Shown here: positions 8,162 to 17,293 of the stretch, piece after piece | How positions within the stretch are numbered: position 1 is the stretch's first letter | Layout: each line of letters begins with the position of its first letter | Assembly: GCA_016178705.1 (NCBI GenBank) | Contig: JACOST010000009.1 | Coordinates: 62,001 to 126,000, forward strand | Direction: 5' to 3' | DNA from: Deltaproteobacteria bacterium | GTDB taxonomy: Bacteria > Desulfobacterota > Binatia > HRBIN30 > JACQVA1 | Length of the DNA: 64,000 nucleotides | Made by a program: the position numbers and the translations under genes | The notes under the pieces: model-generated | Seen by the model: only the letters and a program-made list of their open reading frames with translations | Database searches by the model: none | What the model was told of the DNA's origin: nothing

Positions 8162-8665
8162 CTAGTAGATCATGCCGTGCGCCGAGGCCGGGGCATCGAC
8201 AGTCACCGGCTTTGGCACGACGCCCAGCGCCAGGCGCACGCGGCACTGCGCATCGAACAAGCCGAGTGCGAGCATCAGCGCCACGGTCTGTGCGTCGCTG
8301 AGATGCTGGCGCACCGCGGCGACGTCTTCGTCACTGACATCGTGCACCTGCCCGCACATCTTGTCGGCGATGGTAAGCGCGGCGCGCTCGCAGGCCGTGA
8401 AACAATCCGCCGTGTGCCAGTCATCGAGCGCTACGATCTGCGCCGCGGTCACGCCCGCAGTGGCGTGGCGGATGCCGCGCTCGGCCTCGCAGTCGTGCCA
8501 TGACGCGATCCGCAAACGACACAACTCGAGCAGCGCCGGCGGCACCAGCGGGTCGGCCCACAACTTGCCGTAGAGGTCGCGATAGAGACTGAGGAGTTCA
8601 GGCCGCAGACCGAGCACACCTTCGAATGGAGTCGGCACCTCGGTCGCACTGCGAAGCCAAGACAT
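8162..8665 (-). CDS. carboxymuconolactone decarboxylase (AhpD-like) family protein
   Basis: A 167-aa all-helical CMD-fold protein beginning MSWLRSATEVPTPFEG. The centre, ELCRLRIASWHDCEAERGIRH, aligns with the active-site helix where relatives carry CxxC followed by His; here the first Cys and the last His are kept but the second Cys is replaced by Glu. It lies just upstream of the probable selenoprotein of the same fold, 7 nt apart, so the pair is probably a diverged tandem duplication or a partner pair. A longer open frame reaches 8878, but the stretch beyond 8665 looks non-coding. Confidence 0.8.
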   Translation of the reverse strand: MSWLRSATEVPTPFEGVLGLRPELLSLYRDLYGKLWADPLVPPALLELCRLRIASWHDCEAERGIRHATAGVTAAQIVALDDWHTADCFTACERAALTIADKMCGQVHDVSDEDVAAVRQHLSDAQTVALMLALGLFDAQCRVRLALGVVPKPVTVDAPASAHGMIY

Positions 8666-8846
8666 GATCGCATTGTGCGCGGGTGCGATGACGCAAGTCA
8701 ACGCGTCGGAGATTCGGTGATAGCTGACTTTGAGTGATGCGCCGACGCCAGATCCTCGGCCATTGCGAGAACCCGAGCGACGAGGCGCTACTCGGGTGGG
8801 ACGAGCCGGAGTAGACCAAAACATTTCTTTCGAGCCCGCGACCGAT

Positions 8847-8878
8847 GTCATTCTGAGCCGCAAGGCGAAGAATCTCAC
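8847..8878. repeat. short repeat of the GTCATTCTGAG...GAAGAATC type
   Basis: The string GTCATTCTGAGCCGCAAGGC followed by GAAGAATCTCAC matches the common dispersed GTCATTCTGAGCGAAGCGAAGAATC motif of many environmental genomes. It overlaps the end of the lipoprotein gene. Only one copy is seen here, so the call rests on recognition. Confidence 0.35.
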
Positions 8879-9456
8879 TCCACAGTTCCGGTGGGGGGCA
8901 GCCGATGTTCCGGTACCGCAAAGATTCGCAACTGGTAGCCCCCGGCTACGCGGTTGCTGATGTCATCGCACGTTACTGGGCGATTGACCGAGGTGCCACA
9001 GACCTCCATCGTGAGCAGCGGTGGCGGGTCGCCGAGGACTGCCAGCGGTCCTCCGCCTTGCAAGAAGATCAGTTGGGAATCTATTGCAACGCACGCGTCC
9101 ATCTGCACGAGCGGCGGGATGGAGAGCGTTCTAGAACCGATCGAACCGATCCCGGGGGCATTGGCGCACTCAGGCAGGCCTGGGTCGCCCCGCACCGCAA
9201 AGAGCTGCTCCCCTCGGAATTGCAGGCTCGTGATCGTGAATTCGAAGCGGGTATTGGGTCCAGGGTCCGGCGCACGCACGACAACAAATCTCCCCGAAAG
9301 TCTCTCTTGGACCGGGGCATCCGTTGACGACGCCAGGAACAGAATGGTGCTGTCCTCGGTGAGCCGATAACGGGTCATGCCGCTGTCGGCATCTCCGCCA
9401 CAACTGGCAAGACTGAGGACGAGCAGGGTCACCGCGATCTTCTTCGTCACGTGCAA
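8875..9456 (-). CDS. predicted lipoprotein, unknown function
   Basis: A 193-aa protein with a lipoprotein signal: Lys-rich start, hydrophobic stretch and lipobox LASC with the lipidated Cys at residue 19, followed by GGDADSG, a typical outer-membrane linker. The rest is beta-rich with no domain I recognise (FEFTITSLQFRGEQLFAVRG and four further Cys). Transcribed alone. Its end touches a short dispersed repeat. Confidence 0.7.
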   Translation of the reverse strand: MHVTKKIAVTLLVLSLASCGGDADSGMTRYRLTEDSTILFLASSTDAPVQERLSGRFVVVRAPDPGPNTRFEFTITSLQFRGEQLFAVRGDPGLPECANAPGIGSIGSRTLSIPPLVQMDACVAIDSQLIFLQGGGPLAVLGDPPPLLTMEVCGTSVNRPVTCDDISNRVAGGYQLRIFAVPEHRLPPTGTVE

Positions 9457-9621
9457 GCCCCCCTATTGCGCGGCGTAAGGCGACGGAGTTCCTGTCTCAC
9501 GATGGCTCTAACTCATCCCCACGTGTTGAATACTTCACCAGCTGCAATCTCATCTTCACACCTGTAGAGCGTGATAGAGTAATTGCGTCAAGAAGAAAGC
9601 AAGGTGTATCGCTGCTTGACT

Positions 9622-9800
9622 TCACACCACGCTCGCGCCGCCGTCGGCGATCTGGCCCTTGATCGCTCAGCAGGTAGCATGTCCAGTTGTCGATATCTTC
9701 GGGCGTGGCAATGCGCGGTAGCACACGGCACGCGGTCGTTGCCGAGATTTCCTCTGTGCGATGCCCCCCGATGCGCTCAAGGTTCGGCTCAACCCGAGAC
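9622..9800 (-). pseudogene. remnant of a short-chain dehydrogenase (C-terminal part, frameshifted)
   Basis: On the minus strand one frame reads VLPRIATPEDIDNWTCYLLSDQ, which matches the SDR segment usually read as R.ATPEDIANAV.FLLSDQ. A shift of one frame then gives GQIADGGASVV and a stop, which matches the conserved SDR C-terminus (ITGQ...VDGGASVV). The two halves in the right order but different frames, with no N-terminal Rossmann part upstream, mark a decayed gene. The remaining 9457-9621 holds nothing I recognise. Confidence 0.6.
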
Positions 9801-9825
9801 AACACCGGAGATTCACGCTTGATCG

Positions 9826-10083
9826 TCAGCTCGCACGCATCAGTGAAGAGATGCGGCGCACCAGGGCTTTGCGCTCGCTCGCGGTACTCACGCGAAAGCG
9901 TTGATACTCGTCGTCGATTTTCAAGTCGGCGAAGAAGCCGGCCGGGTCTTCGTGGAAGTGCAGAAAGCCGGACGACTTGCGGTAGAAGGCGCCCCGCTTC
10001 TTTTCCTTGAGGCCCTCGAAGTTCCGAATCTCGACGAGCAGATCGCCCAACTCATCCAGTGCTTGGGGTCCAGCGTGCTTCAT
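9826..10083 (-). CDS. conserved hypothetical protein (85 aa)
   Basis: A short protein starting MKHAGPQALDELGDLLVEIR and continuing with KKRGAFYRKSSGFLHFHED, DPAGFFADLKI and a basic tail. The pattern (FYRK...FLHFHEDPAG.FADL) is one I associate with small conserved proteins of unknown function in many bacteria. The frame runs on to 10254, but the extra N-terminus is Arg-rich and shadow-like, so the ATG at 10083 is preferred. It is divergent from the secreted GH38-like gene. Confidence 0.65.
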   Translation of the reverse strand: MKHAGPQALDELGDLLVEIRNFEGLKEKKRGAFYRKSSGFLHFHEDPAGFFADLKIDDEYQRFRVSTASERKALVRRISSLMRAS

Positions 10084-10253
10084 GAGGCGGCGTCCGCGTT
10101 GGCGGGCTCTTGATAGACTACGCGGATCAGTTCGGTCAACGCCCCGCAGCTGCCGAACCCGTCGTAACCTTCCAGCCCGCGCCCGGGGCGCAAAATACAT
10201 GCTTGCCCCCGCGGATTCGCGTTGTACACTCTCGTCGAAGAGTTTTGCCCTCA

Positions 10254-13200
10254 ATGCGCCGATTGATCGTCTATCTGATGACCGCCTCCCTCGCGTGCAG
10301 CGTCATGTGCGCGCCGCGCGCGCACGCGCATCGCGTGTACCTAATGAACGACAATCACACCGACTACGGGTGGAACGCGACCACCGATGTCTACGAGACC
10401 TCGATGCTCAACGAGCTCGACTACTACCGCGGCCGTATCGACGCCACCGCGAGCAGCCCGGCGGACGAACAAGCCCGCTTCAACGCCGACTGCTGGTACT
10501 ACCTTTATCTGTACGAGAAGAACCGGACGCCGGCGCAGTTCCAAGATTTGATCGACAAGATCGCCTCCGGCCACCTCACCGTGCCGCTCAACCCGTTCGT
10601 GACTCTCTACGGCGCGCTGCCCACCGAAGCCGCCATCCGCGCCGGCTACTATCCGGGCCGCATCGAGCGGCGCTTCCCCACTGTCCACTTCGATCTCGGC
10701 CAAGAGATGGAAAACCAAACCATCCCGTGGGGCGTCGTCAGCCTGTGGGCTGGCAGCCGCGTGAAGTATTCATGGAAGGGGGTCTGCGGCTGCGCGTCGA
10801 TCGGCGGCTTTGACTACAACAGCCGCACCGACGAGGTGTTTCGCTGGCAGGGGCCGGACGACAAGACGCTGCTGATGAAGTGGTACTACCTCACCACGAA
10901 CTCGTCGTGGGGCGGCTACGCCGAAGCGCGCGACAATCTGTCGGAGGGCGCGATTCAAAGCACGATTGATCACTTCTCCGTGCAGCCGCCCGGACCCGGG
11001 CAACCGCCACTGCCGATGACCGGGCTGTTCGGCGCCGGTTGGGACGATGTGAACTATCAGACCACCGCCTTCGAAACGCTGGCGCAACAATGGAACGCCA
11101 CCCACACCACTGACACGGTGCGAGTCGCCAACGGCATCGACTACTTTCAGGAACTCGAGACCCATGTCGGGCAGCTCAACACCCTGCGCGGCGGCTGGGG
11201 CAACGAGTGGGACCTATGGCCGACCGCGCTCGCCGAACGCACCGCGCAGACGCGCCGCGCCATCGAACAACTCCACGCCGCCGAGGCGATGGCGGCCGTC
11301 GTGCACGCGCGCAATCTAAATTTCTGGCCGCCGCGTCAGGCCGCGCTCGAAGGGGCGATGGTCGACTACTTCAAGTACTTCGAGCACGGCTGGGGCGATG
11401 GCGGCGTCGGCCTGCCCTACGTGATCAACAACAAGCTGACGTGGGCGCAGAGCATCGCGACAACAGTGGCGCAGACCAGCACCGCCGCCGCCAGCGCGCT
11501 CGCCGGATACTTCCAGACCCCCGACGAAGACCGCTTTGTCGTCTTCAATCCGCTCGGATTCACGCGCACTGACTTCGCCGACCTCTCGATCGCTACTAGC
11601 GGCCCGTTCATCGTCACCGACCTCGCGAGCAGCACCGAAGTGCCGAGCCAGATCGTCACGCTCAACGGTAACTCATATCTCCGCATCCTGGCGAGCAACA
11701 TGCCGTCACTCGGCTATCGCATCTATCGCTACGAGGCGGGCACTGGCACGACGTTTCCGGACGCGGCCACGGTGACCGGCAATGAGATCGAGAGTGCCTG
11801 GCATCGCGTCGATGTCGACGAGCGCGGCCAGCTCACCAGCGCCTTCGATAAGATCGCCAACGTGGAGATGGCAGGTACTGGCCTGAACGATTTTGGCAGC
11901 GGCGCATCGACCGGACTGACCGCGGAGAACGTCGGACCGGTGTCGGTCACGCTGCGACGCGACATCAGCGGCCCACCGAGTCGGAGCGTGCGGGTGACGC
12001 TCATCGCCGGTGTCGACCGCATCGAGGTCGAAGACGAAATCCTGGAGTCCGACACGGCGACACGAGTCTATCGGTACAACGTCGGCCTAAGCAGTCCGCA
12101 GATCCGGTTCGAAGAGATCGGCGCCATCGCGCGGCCGGGCGTGGCAGCCCAGGGCGGCGACTTCCTCGCCGGCGCGCGCATGGATTTCATGACGCTGAAC
12201 CACTTCGTCAATTTCACCGACGGCGGTTACAGCATCACCTTGTCGAACCAGGACGCGTTCACCATGCAGGTTGGCAACAGCACGCCGGGGAGCTTCGATC
12301 TGCCGACTTCCGAGGTCAGCGTGCTCGCATTCGGGCAGGTTTCTGGCAGCGACAGCATCACCGACCAAGGCGGCGACACCTACTTCCGCAATCGCTTCGC
12401 CGTCCAGGGTTCGGCCGGTGCGTATTCCGGCGCGCAAGCGATGAAGACCAGCTTGGCGCATCAGAATCCGCTGCAGACGATCGCGCTGGCTCGCAATCAA
12501 TCCGGTCCACTCACTCAGGATACGCAGAGTTTCCTCTCGGTGAGCGCGCCCAACGTGGTGGTCACCGCCTTCAAGCCCACTGAAGAAGGAGATCGGGGCT
12601 TGCTCGTCCGGTTGTGGGAACTCGATGGCGCCCCCACCACCTTCTCCATCGACGCCTCCGCATTCTCGCCGACCATGGCGTACGAGACCTCGCTAATCGA
12701 AACCGACACCGCGCCGGCCTCGGTCGCCAGCGGCGTCATCGCCGCCAGCATCGGCGCCAACGAGATCAAAGCCTATCGTTTCCAGCCGACCTGCCAGTCC
12801 GAGGTTCCCAACGACAACTGTCCGTGCATCGCCAATCCCGGCCAAGAGGACAGTGACGGCGATGGCGTCGGTGACGCGTGCGACAACTGCCCGAACACGC
12901 CGAACGCGAGTCAAGCGGATGCCGACAGCGACGGCGTCGGCGACGCGTGCGACCTCTGCACGACCACGGTTGCCGGACAGACCAAATGGCTGCGGCCGCT
13001 GGCGATGGCGTTCCGCATCAATGACAACATCACCGGTAACGACTTCTTGCGCTTGAGCGGCCAGTTCACGCTCGCCACCGGCGCCTTCACCATCGACCCG
13101 ATGGCCAACGGCGCACGCGTGCAGATCCGCTCGGCGGCCGGCGTGCCGAAGGTCGATATCACTCTGCCATCGGGGCCGTACGCGTATCCGGGTCCAGGCT

Positions 13201-13481
13201 GGATCAAGAACGCCAAGCGCTTTCTCTTCCGCGATCTGCGCCCCGGCGGTACCAACGGCATCAGTCAACTCAATGTGCTGAGCAAGACCAACGGGGCCGT
13301 GCAGGTGATGTTGCTCGGGACCAAGGGCGTCTTCAACCTGCTCGCCAGCGACCGGCCGTTGCGCGCGACGGTCGTGCTCGGTGGCGCCGCCGCGAGCGCC
13401 GCCGGCGAGTGTGGCGAATTGAGTTTCGCCACCAAGGCGTGCCACGCCAACTTCAGCGGAACACTGTTGGTGTGCCGGTAG
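10254..13481 (+). CDS. secreted GH38-like (alpha-mannosidase-type) protein with thrombospondin type 3 repeats
   Basis: A 1075-aa protein with a signal peptide (start at the ATG at 10254, cleavage near AHAHR). Directly after it comes NDNHTDYGW, matching the HxDxGW zinc-binding start of glycoside hydrolase family 38, with His35 and Asp37 as probable ligands. The N-terminal 400 residues have the alpha/beta-barrel plus helical look of GH38 and the next 400 are beta-rich. Residues about 851-905 hold two calcium-binding thrombospondin type 3 repeats ([15 protein letters not shown] and [14 protein letters not shown]). The last 170 residues are a beta domain of unknown type. The substrate is unknown. 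The upstream 48 codons of the open frame lack coding character. Confidence 0.78.
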   Translation: MRRLIVYLMTASLACSVMCAPRAHAHRVYLMNDNHTDYGWNATTDVYETSMLNELDYYRGRIDATASSPADEQARFNADCWYYLYLYEKNRTPAQFQDLIDKIASGHLTVPLNPFVTLYGALPTEAAIRAGYYPGRIERRFPTVHFDLGQEMENQTIPWGVVSLWAGSRVKYSWKGVCGCASIGGFDYNSRTDEVFRWQGPDDKTLLMKWYYLTTNSSWGGYAEARDNLSEGAIQSTIDHFSVQPPGPGQPPLPMTGLFGAGWDDVNYQTTAFETLAQQWNATHTTDTVRVANGIDYFQELETHVGQLNTLRGGWGNEWDLWPTALAERTAQTRRAIEQLHAAEAMAAVVHARNLNFWPPRQAALEGAMVDYFKYFEHGWGDGGVGLPYVINNKLTWAQSIATTVAQTSTAAASALAGYFQTPDEDRFVVFNPLGFTRTDFADLSIATSGPFIVTDLASSTEVPSQIVTLNGNSYLRILASNMPSLGYRIYRYEAGTGTTFPDAATVTGNEIESAWHRVDVDERGQLTSAFDKIANVEMAGTGLNDFGSGASTGLTAENVGPVSVTLRRDISGPPSRSVRVTLIAGVDRIEVEDEILESDTATRVYRYNVGLSSPQIRFEEIGAIARPGVAAQGGDFLAGARMDFMTLNHFVNFTDGGYSITLSNQDAFTMQVGNSTPGSFDLPTSEVSVLAFGQVSGSDSITDQGGDTYFRNRFAVQGSAGAYSGAQAMKTSLAHQNPLQTIALARNQSGPLTQDTQSFLSVSAPNVVVTAFKPTEEGDRGLLVRLWELDGAPTTFSIDASAFSPTMAYETSLIETDTAPASVASGVIAASIGANEIKAYRFQPTCQSEVPNDNCPCIANPGQEDSDGDGVGDACDNCPNTPNASQADADSDGVGDACDLCTTTVAGQTKWLRPLAMAFRINDNITGNDFLRLSGQFTLATGAFTIDPMANGARVQIRSAAGVPKVDITLPSGPYAYPGPGWIKNAKRFLFRDLRPGGTNGISQLNVLSKTNGAVQVMLLGTKGVFNLLASDRPLRATVVLGGAAASAAGECGELSFATKACHANFSGTLLVCR

Positions 13482-13517
13482 CTTCGAAGCGTGTCCGAAC
13501 CGTTCTTCGTCGGCGCG

Positions 13518-14744
13518 CTAGACTTCCAACCGAACGGTCACAACACCGCTGGCGAAGCGTCGCACAAACGGGCCTATCAATCGCCGCGCGATTCCCGTCT
13601 GGACTAGGAGCGGCAGCACGACGCCCAAGAATATCCCACTACCTCGTGCGCGGCCGAACAGCACTCGCGGCGGGCGTTGTTGCTGCGCTTGGATCTGGGT
13701 GACCTCGGGCTGGCGTTCCGCTTGCACCCGCTGCGCCGCGGCGTCGATCTCACCGGCGCTTCCGCTGCGCGTCAACACGGGCACGAGGTGATTCGCCGCC
13801 ACGATGGCATCGCGCAAGGCGATGTTGATGCCCTGCCCGCCCACCGGTGACATCGGATGCGCGGCGTCGCCGATCAACAGCAGCCCCGGCGCCGTCCACC
13901 GCACCAACCGATCGCACACCACGTCGAGCAGAAACGGCTGGGTGATCTCCTGTCGATGCGCGTGCAGGTGAGCAGCCAGATCCGGCGACAGATGATTGGC
14001 CATCTCATCGAGCCAGCTCTCAATGCCGCGGCGCCGCAGTTCGCCGAAGCAACCCTTTTCGATGATCCAACCGATTTGCAGCCGTTCGTCGTACGATGGA
14101 AACATCAACGCGAAGTGCCCGCGGCCGAGATACGCGCGCGCCGTCCGTCGATCACCGAGGAACGGCGGCAGCGGCACCTTGCACCACACGATGTCGAACG
14201 CTTGCGGCATGCGTTCCTCGTGCAAGCCGGCGCGACGGCGCAGGACGGAAGTCCGCCCATCGGTACCGATCACAAGATCGCCGCGGAACTCGCGCGCACC
14301 GGCGCTCGAGTCCGCGAGCACGCCGACCACGCGCTCACCGTCGCGGACGACGTCACGCACCGTCACGCCGCGCTCGAGCCGAAACGACGGGAAGCGCGCC
14401 CCCTCCGCGACCAGCAACTCCAACAAGGCTGGTTGCGATATCATCCGCGGACCGAAGGTACCGAGCTGCTCTTCCACATCGAGACGAAACAGCCGGCGGG
14501 CGCCGCGGTACATCTCGACGGCGCTGATGCGACTGGCAGGCAGCGCATCGAGCGCGGCGCCCAGCCCCATTTGCGCAAAGGCATCGACCCCGCTCGGCAT
14601 CAACGCCTCGCCGCGGAACTCGCGCGCAAAATCCGTGTGTCGCTCCAGCAGCGTCACCGCGATTCCGCTGCGCGCGAGCAGGAACGCCAGCGACGCGCCG
14701 GCCGGCCCGGCGCCAACAATCACAACCCGCACAACCTGAGCCAT
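13518..14744 (-). CDS. FAD-dependent monooxygenase (PheA/UbiH type)
   Basis: A 408-aa class A flavin monooxygenase. GAGPAG is at residues 11-16 in the N-terminal Rossmann fold, the DG motif appears as VIGTDGRTSVLRR, and the GD motif as LLIGDAAHPMSPVGGQGINI, all in the standard order and spacing. Such enzymes hydroxylate aromatic rings or polyketides with NAD(P)H and O2. The C-terminal end has a hydrophobic stretch (GIFLGVVLPLLVQ) that may associate with the membrane. The quinone reductase gene lies upstream on the same strand. Substrate unknown. Confidence 0.87.
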   Translation of the reverse strand: MAQVVRVVIVGAGPAGASLAFLLARSGIAVTLLERHTDFAREFRGEALMPSGVDAFAQMGLGAALDALPASRISAVEMYRGARRLFRLDVEEQLGTFGPRMISQPALLELLVAEGARFPSFRLERGVTVRDVVRDGERVVGVLADSSAGAREFRGDLVIGTDGRTSVLRRRAGLHEERMPQAFDIVWCKVPLPPFLGDRRTARAYLGRGHFALMFPSYDERLQIGWIIEKGCFGELRRRGIESWLDEMANHLSPDLAAHLHAHRQEITQPFLLDVVCDRLVRWTAPGLLLIGDAAHPMSPVGGQGINIALRDAIVAANHLVPVLTRSGSAGEIDAAAQRVQAERQPEVTQIQAQQQRPPRVLFGRARGSGIFLGVVLPLLVQTGIARRLIGPFVRRFASGVVTVRLEV

Positions 14745-14824
14745 CGCGGCCTACGATTACGTCGCACTCGCCGAGAGATGCAACCGCTACCGCGTTCTGA
14801 GGGTGACGACCAGCCGTCGCCACA

Positions 14825-15793
14825 CTACGGGCGCAGCACAACCTTTCCCAAATTCTTGCGCTGCTCCAGATAGCGGTGCGCCTCGGCGGCCTCGGCGAGC
14901 GGGAAGCGACGGTCGATCACGACGCGGAACTTGCCGCTCGTGACCAGCTGAATCAGCTCAGCAAGTACCGGCCAGGCTTCGCCGGTCATCACCCACGGTA
15001 CGAGGTAGAGCCCGTGGATCGAGAGATTGCCGCGGAACAACGCGGTGGGATCGACCGTGGCGGTCTTGCCCACTGTGTTACCGACGGCGACAAGGCGGCC
15101 ATTGAGCCGCAGCACTTCGAGGCTCTGCTCGAACACATCTCCGCCGACCGACTCGAACACCACATCGACGCCGGCGCCCTCGGTGATGCGCCAGGCTTCC
15201 TCGACGAAGTCCTGCTCGCTGTAGTTGATGGTCGCGTCGGCACCGAGGCGGCGCGCGAACTCCCGCTTCGCACTCGTACTCGCCGTCGCGATCACGCGAG
15301 CGCCGCGCTGCTTGGCAACTTGAATCCCAGCCATCCCAACGCCGCTCGCACCGGCGTGGACCAGCACCCATTCGTTCGCTTGTACCTTCGCGATGGTGAG
15401 CAAGCCGTGCCAGGCGCACAGGAACACCACCGGGATCGACGCCGCGGAATCGAAATCCAAGTTGTCGGGAATCGGCACTGCGGCCAGCGCCGGCGTTACC
15501 AGTTGCTCGGCATAGGCGCCGTGAGCTGCGAGTGCGGCCACGCGCTGGCCCACGCGCCCGACATCGACGCCGTCGCCGACTCGGTCGATGATGCCGGCGA
15601 CTTCAAATCCGAGCGTGAAGGGAAACGCCACCTCGCCGGGATAGTTGCCGTGGCGGCGGGCGAGGTCGCCATGATTGATCGAGGCCGCCTTCACCGCGAC
15701 CCGCACTTCGCCGGGCTGCGGTTTCAAATCCGGCACTTCTTCGTAGCGCAGGACGCTCGCGTCCCCAAACCGATGAATCCGCACGGCATGCAT
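14825..15793 (-). CDS. quinone oxidoreductase-like medium-chain dehydrogenase
   Basis: A 322-aa MDR-family protein. The N-terminal GroES-like domain has SINHGDLARRHG and FTLGFEVAGIIDRVGDGV, and the Rossmann domain has VLVHAGASGVGMAGIQVAK around residues 143-161. The structural and catalytic zinc cysteines of alcohol dehydrogenases are absent, so it belongs to the NADPH:quinone reductase/zeta-crystallin branch. It ends LEQRKNLGKVVLRP, the usual C-terminus. It is divergent from the radical SAM gene and upstream of the FAD monooxygenase. Confidence 0.88.
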   Translation of the reverse strand: MHAVRIHRFGDASVLRYEEVPDLKPQPGEVRVAVKAASINHGDLARRHGNYPGEVAFPFTLGFEVAGIIDRVGDGVDVGRVGQRVAALAAHGAYAEQLVTPALAAVPIPDNLDFDSAASIPVVFLCAWHGLLTIAKVQANEWVLVHAGASGVGMAGIQVAKQRGARVIATASTSAKREFARRLGADATINYSEQDFVEEAWRITEGAGVDVVFESVGGDVFEQSLEVLRLNGRLVAVGNTVGKTATVDPTALFRGNLSIHGLYLVPWVMTGEAWPVLAELIQLVTSGKFRVVIDRRFPLAEAAEAHRYLEQRKNLGKVVLRP

Positions 15794-15943
15794 GAGCGAC
15801 TCCTACCGAGTTGCCACGCCGCCCCGTCCCATCCGCTCCACGATGCTTGTACTCCAACTCGTGCAGCGTCGGAAGATATTTCATTCCGGCTGGCCTGCTT
15901 GTCTTTACCGGCTCATCGTGGGAGAAGATACAGCGAAGATCAC

Positions 15944-17005
15944 ATGAACCCGACCCCACTCGACGGCCGCGGAACGCGCGCCAATCCGGAGAATCGCTAC
16001 GAGCAGATTCACGTCGAAGCCGACAGCGATCGTGATACCGACGAGCCGAGTAGCGAAGAGCCCACGATCTTCTACCGCGACTCCAGCAAGTCGGTGCTGG
16101 CGAAGAACGACAGTCCGGACCTCGGCTTCACCTACAGCCTCAATCCGTACCGCGGCTGTGAGCACGGCTGCGTGTACTGCTATGCGCGACCGACGCATGA
16201 ATACCTCAGCTTCAACGCCGGGCTCGACTTCGAGCGGCGCATCATGGTGAAGGACGACGCGCCGGCGCTGCTGCGCCAAACGTTGCTCTCGCCGAAGTGG
16301 CAGCCGCAAGTGGTCTGCCTCTCCGGCAACACCGATTGCTACCAGCCAGTCGAACGCCGCCTGAGGCTGACCCGTCGCTGTCTCGAAGTCTTCCGCGAGT
16401 TCCGCAATCCGGTCGGGATCATCACCAAGAGCGCGCTGGTGACCCGCGACATCGATGTGCTCGCCGATCTTGCCGCGGTCGGCGCGGCGCACGTGACGGT
16501 GTCGATCACCTCGCTCGATGCCGATCTCGCGCGCCGCATGGAGCCGCGGGCGGCAACACCGGAGCGGCGCCTCGACGCGATCGCAGCGCTCAGCGCGGCC
16601 GCGATTCCGGTCAGCGTCAACGTCGCCCCCATCGTTCCGGGACTCAATGACAGCGAGATTCCCGTCATCCTTGAACGTGCCGCAGCCGCCGGCGCGCAAG
16701 GCGCGGCATGGATCATGGTGCGTCTTCCGAAACCGGTCGATCAACTCTTCGAAGAGTGGCTGGTGCGCAACTTCCCCGATCGCTGTCAGCGTGTCCTGCG
16801 TCGCATCCGCGAATGTCGCGACGGCCGCATCAGCGACAGTCGCTTTGGCCATCGCATGCGTGGCGAAGGCGTGTACGCGGAGCAGATCGCGGCCCTCTTC
16901 CGCACCGCAGCGCGCCGCGCCGGCCTCGACCGACCGCTCCCATCGCTCAGCACCGCCGCGTTCCGCCGCCCGCCACAGGCGGGAGAACAACTCCCGCTGT
17001 ACTAG
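15944..17005 (+). CDS. PA0069-like radical SAM protein (spore photoproduct lyase-type)
   Basis: A 353-aa protein with the radical SAM cluster motif CEHGCVYC (Cys72, Cys76, Cys79), the CxxxCxxC that binds the 4Fe-4S cluster. After it come YARPTHEYLSFNAGLDFE and LSGNTDCYQPVERR, which are typical of the PA0069 family. The enzyme presumably cleaves S-adenosylmethionine; its substrate is not known for the family. The start is placed at the ATG at 15944: the open frame reaches back to 14876, but that stretch runs antisense to the quinone reductase gene. Confidence 0.88.
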   Translation: MNPTPLDGRGTRANPENRYEQIHVEADSDRDTDEPSSEEPTIFYRDSSKSVLAKNDSPDLGFTYSLNPYRGCEHGCVYCYARPTHEYLSFNAGLDFERRIMVKDDAPALLRQTLLSPKWQPQVVCLSGNTDCYQPVERRLRLTRRCLEVFREFRNPVGIITKSALVTRDIDVLADLAAVGAAHVTVSITSLDADLARRMEPRAATPERRLDAIAALSAAAIPVSVNVAPIVPGLNDSEIPVILERAAAAGAQGAAWIMVRLPKPVDQLFEEWLVRNFPDRCQRVLRRIRECRDGRISDSRFGHRMRGEGVYAEQIAALFRTAARRAGLDRPLPSLSTAAFRRPPQAGEQLPLY

Positions 17006-17039
17006 TGTCGTCTCTCGCAAATGTCAGTCACAACGGATT

Positions 17040-17126
17040 CTCTGAGGCGTGGGGGCGATGCATGCACCCTCCGTATTCTCCGCGATGGACCCGGGCGACG
17101 CATGCGTCGCCCCTACAGAGGAACGG
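17040..17126 (-). repeat. dispersed palindromic repeat, family A, copy 2 (inverted)
   Basis: Read on the minus strand it has the same blocks as the copy at 6686-6786: CTGTAGGGGCGACGCATGCG, then GCGGAGAATACGGAGGG, then TGCATGCATCGCCCCCACGC. The arms are conserved while the middle varies. It fills most of the 288-bp space between the radical SAM and histidine kinase genes. The remainder of that space shows nothing I recognise. Confidence 0.75.
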
Positions 17127-17293
17127 TAGATCTGGTCGAGGCCATGTCGCAGGCATTGTGAGACACAACACTAGCGGACGGCGGCCGACCAGCCGTCGGT
17201 TTGACACCCCGGGGCGAAGCACCGACAATTCGTAACTGTGCCAGCTCATGTTCATTGGTGGCGATGGTAGGCCGACCCCGCGGAAGCGCACTG

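Noticed and set aside
14876-15943. N-terminal extension of the radical SAM open frame to 709 aa
   Set aside because: The extension lies antisense to the quinone reductase gene and the family starts near the ATG at 15944.
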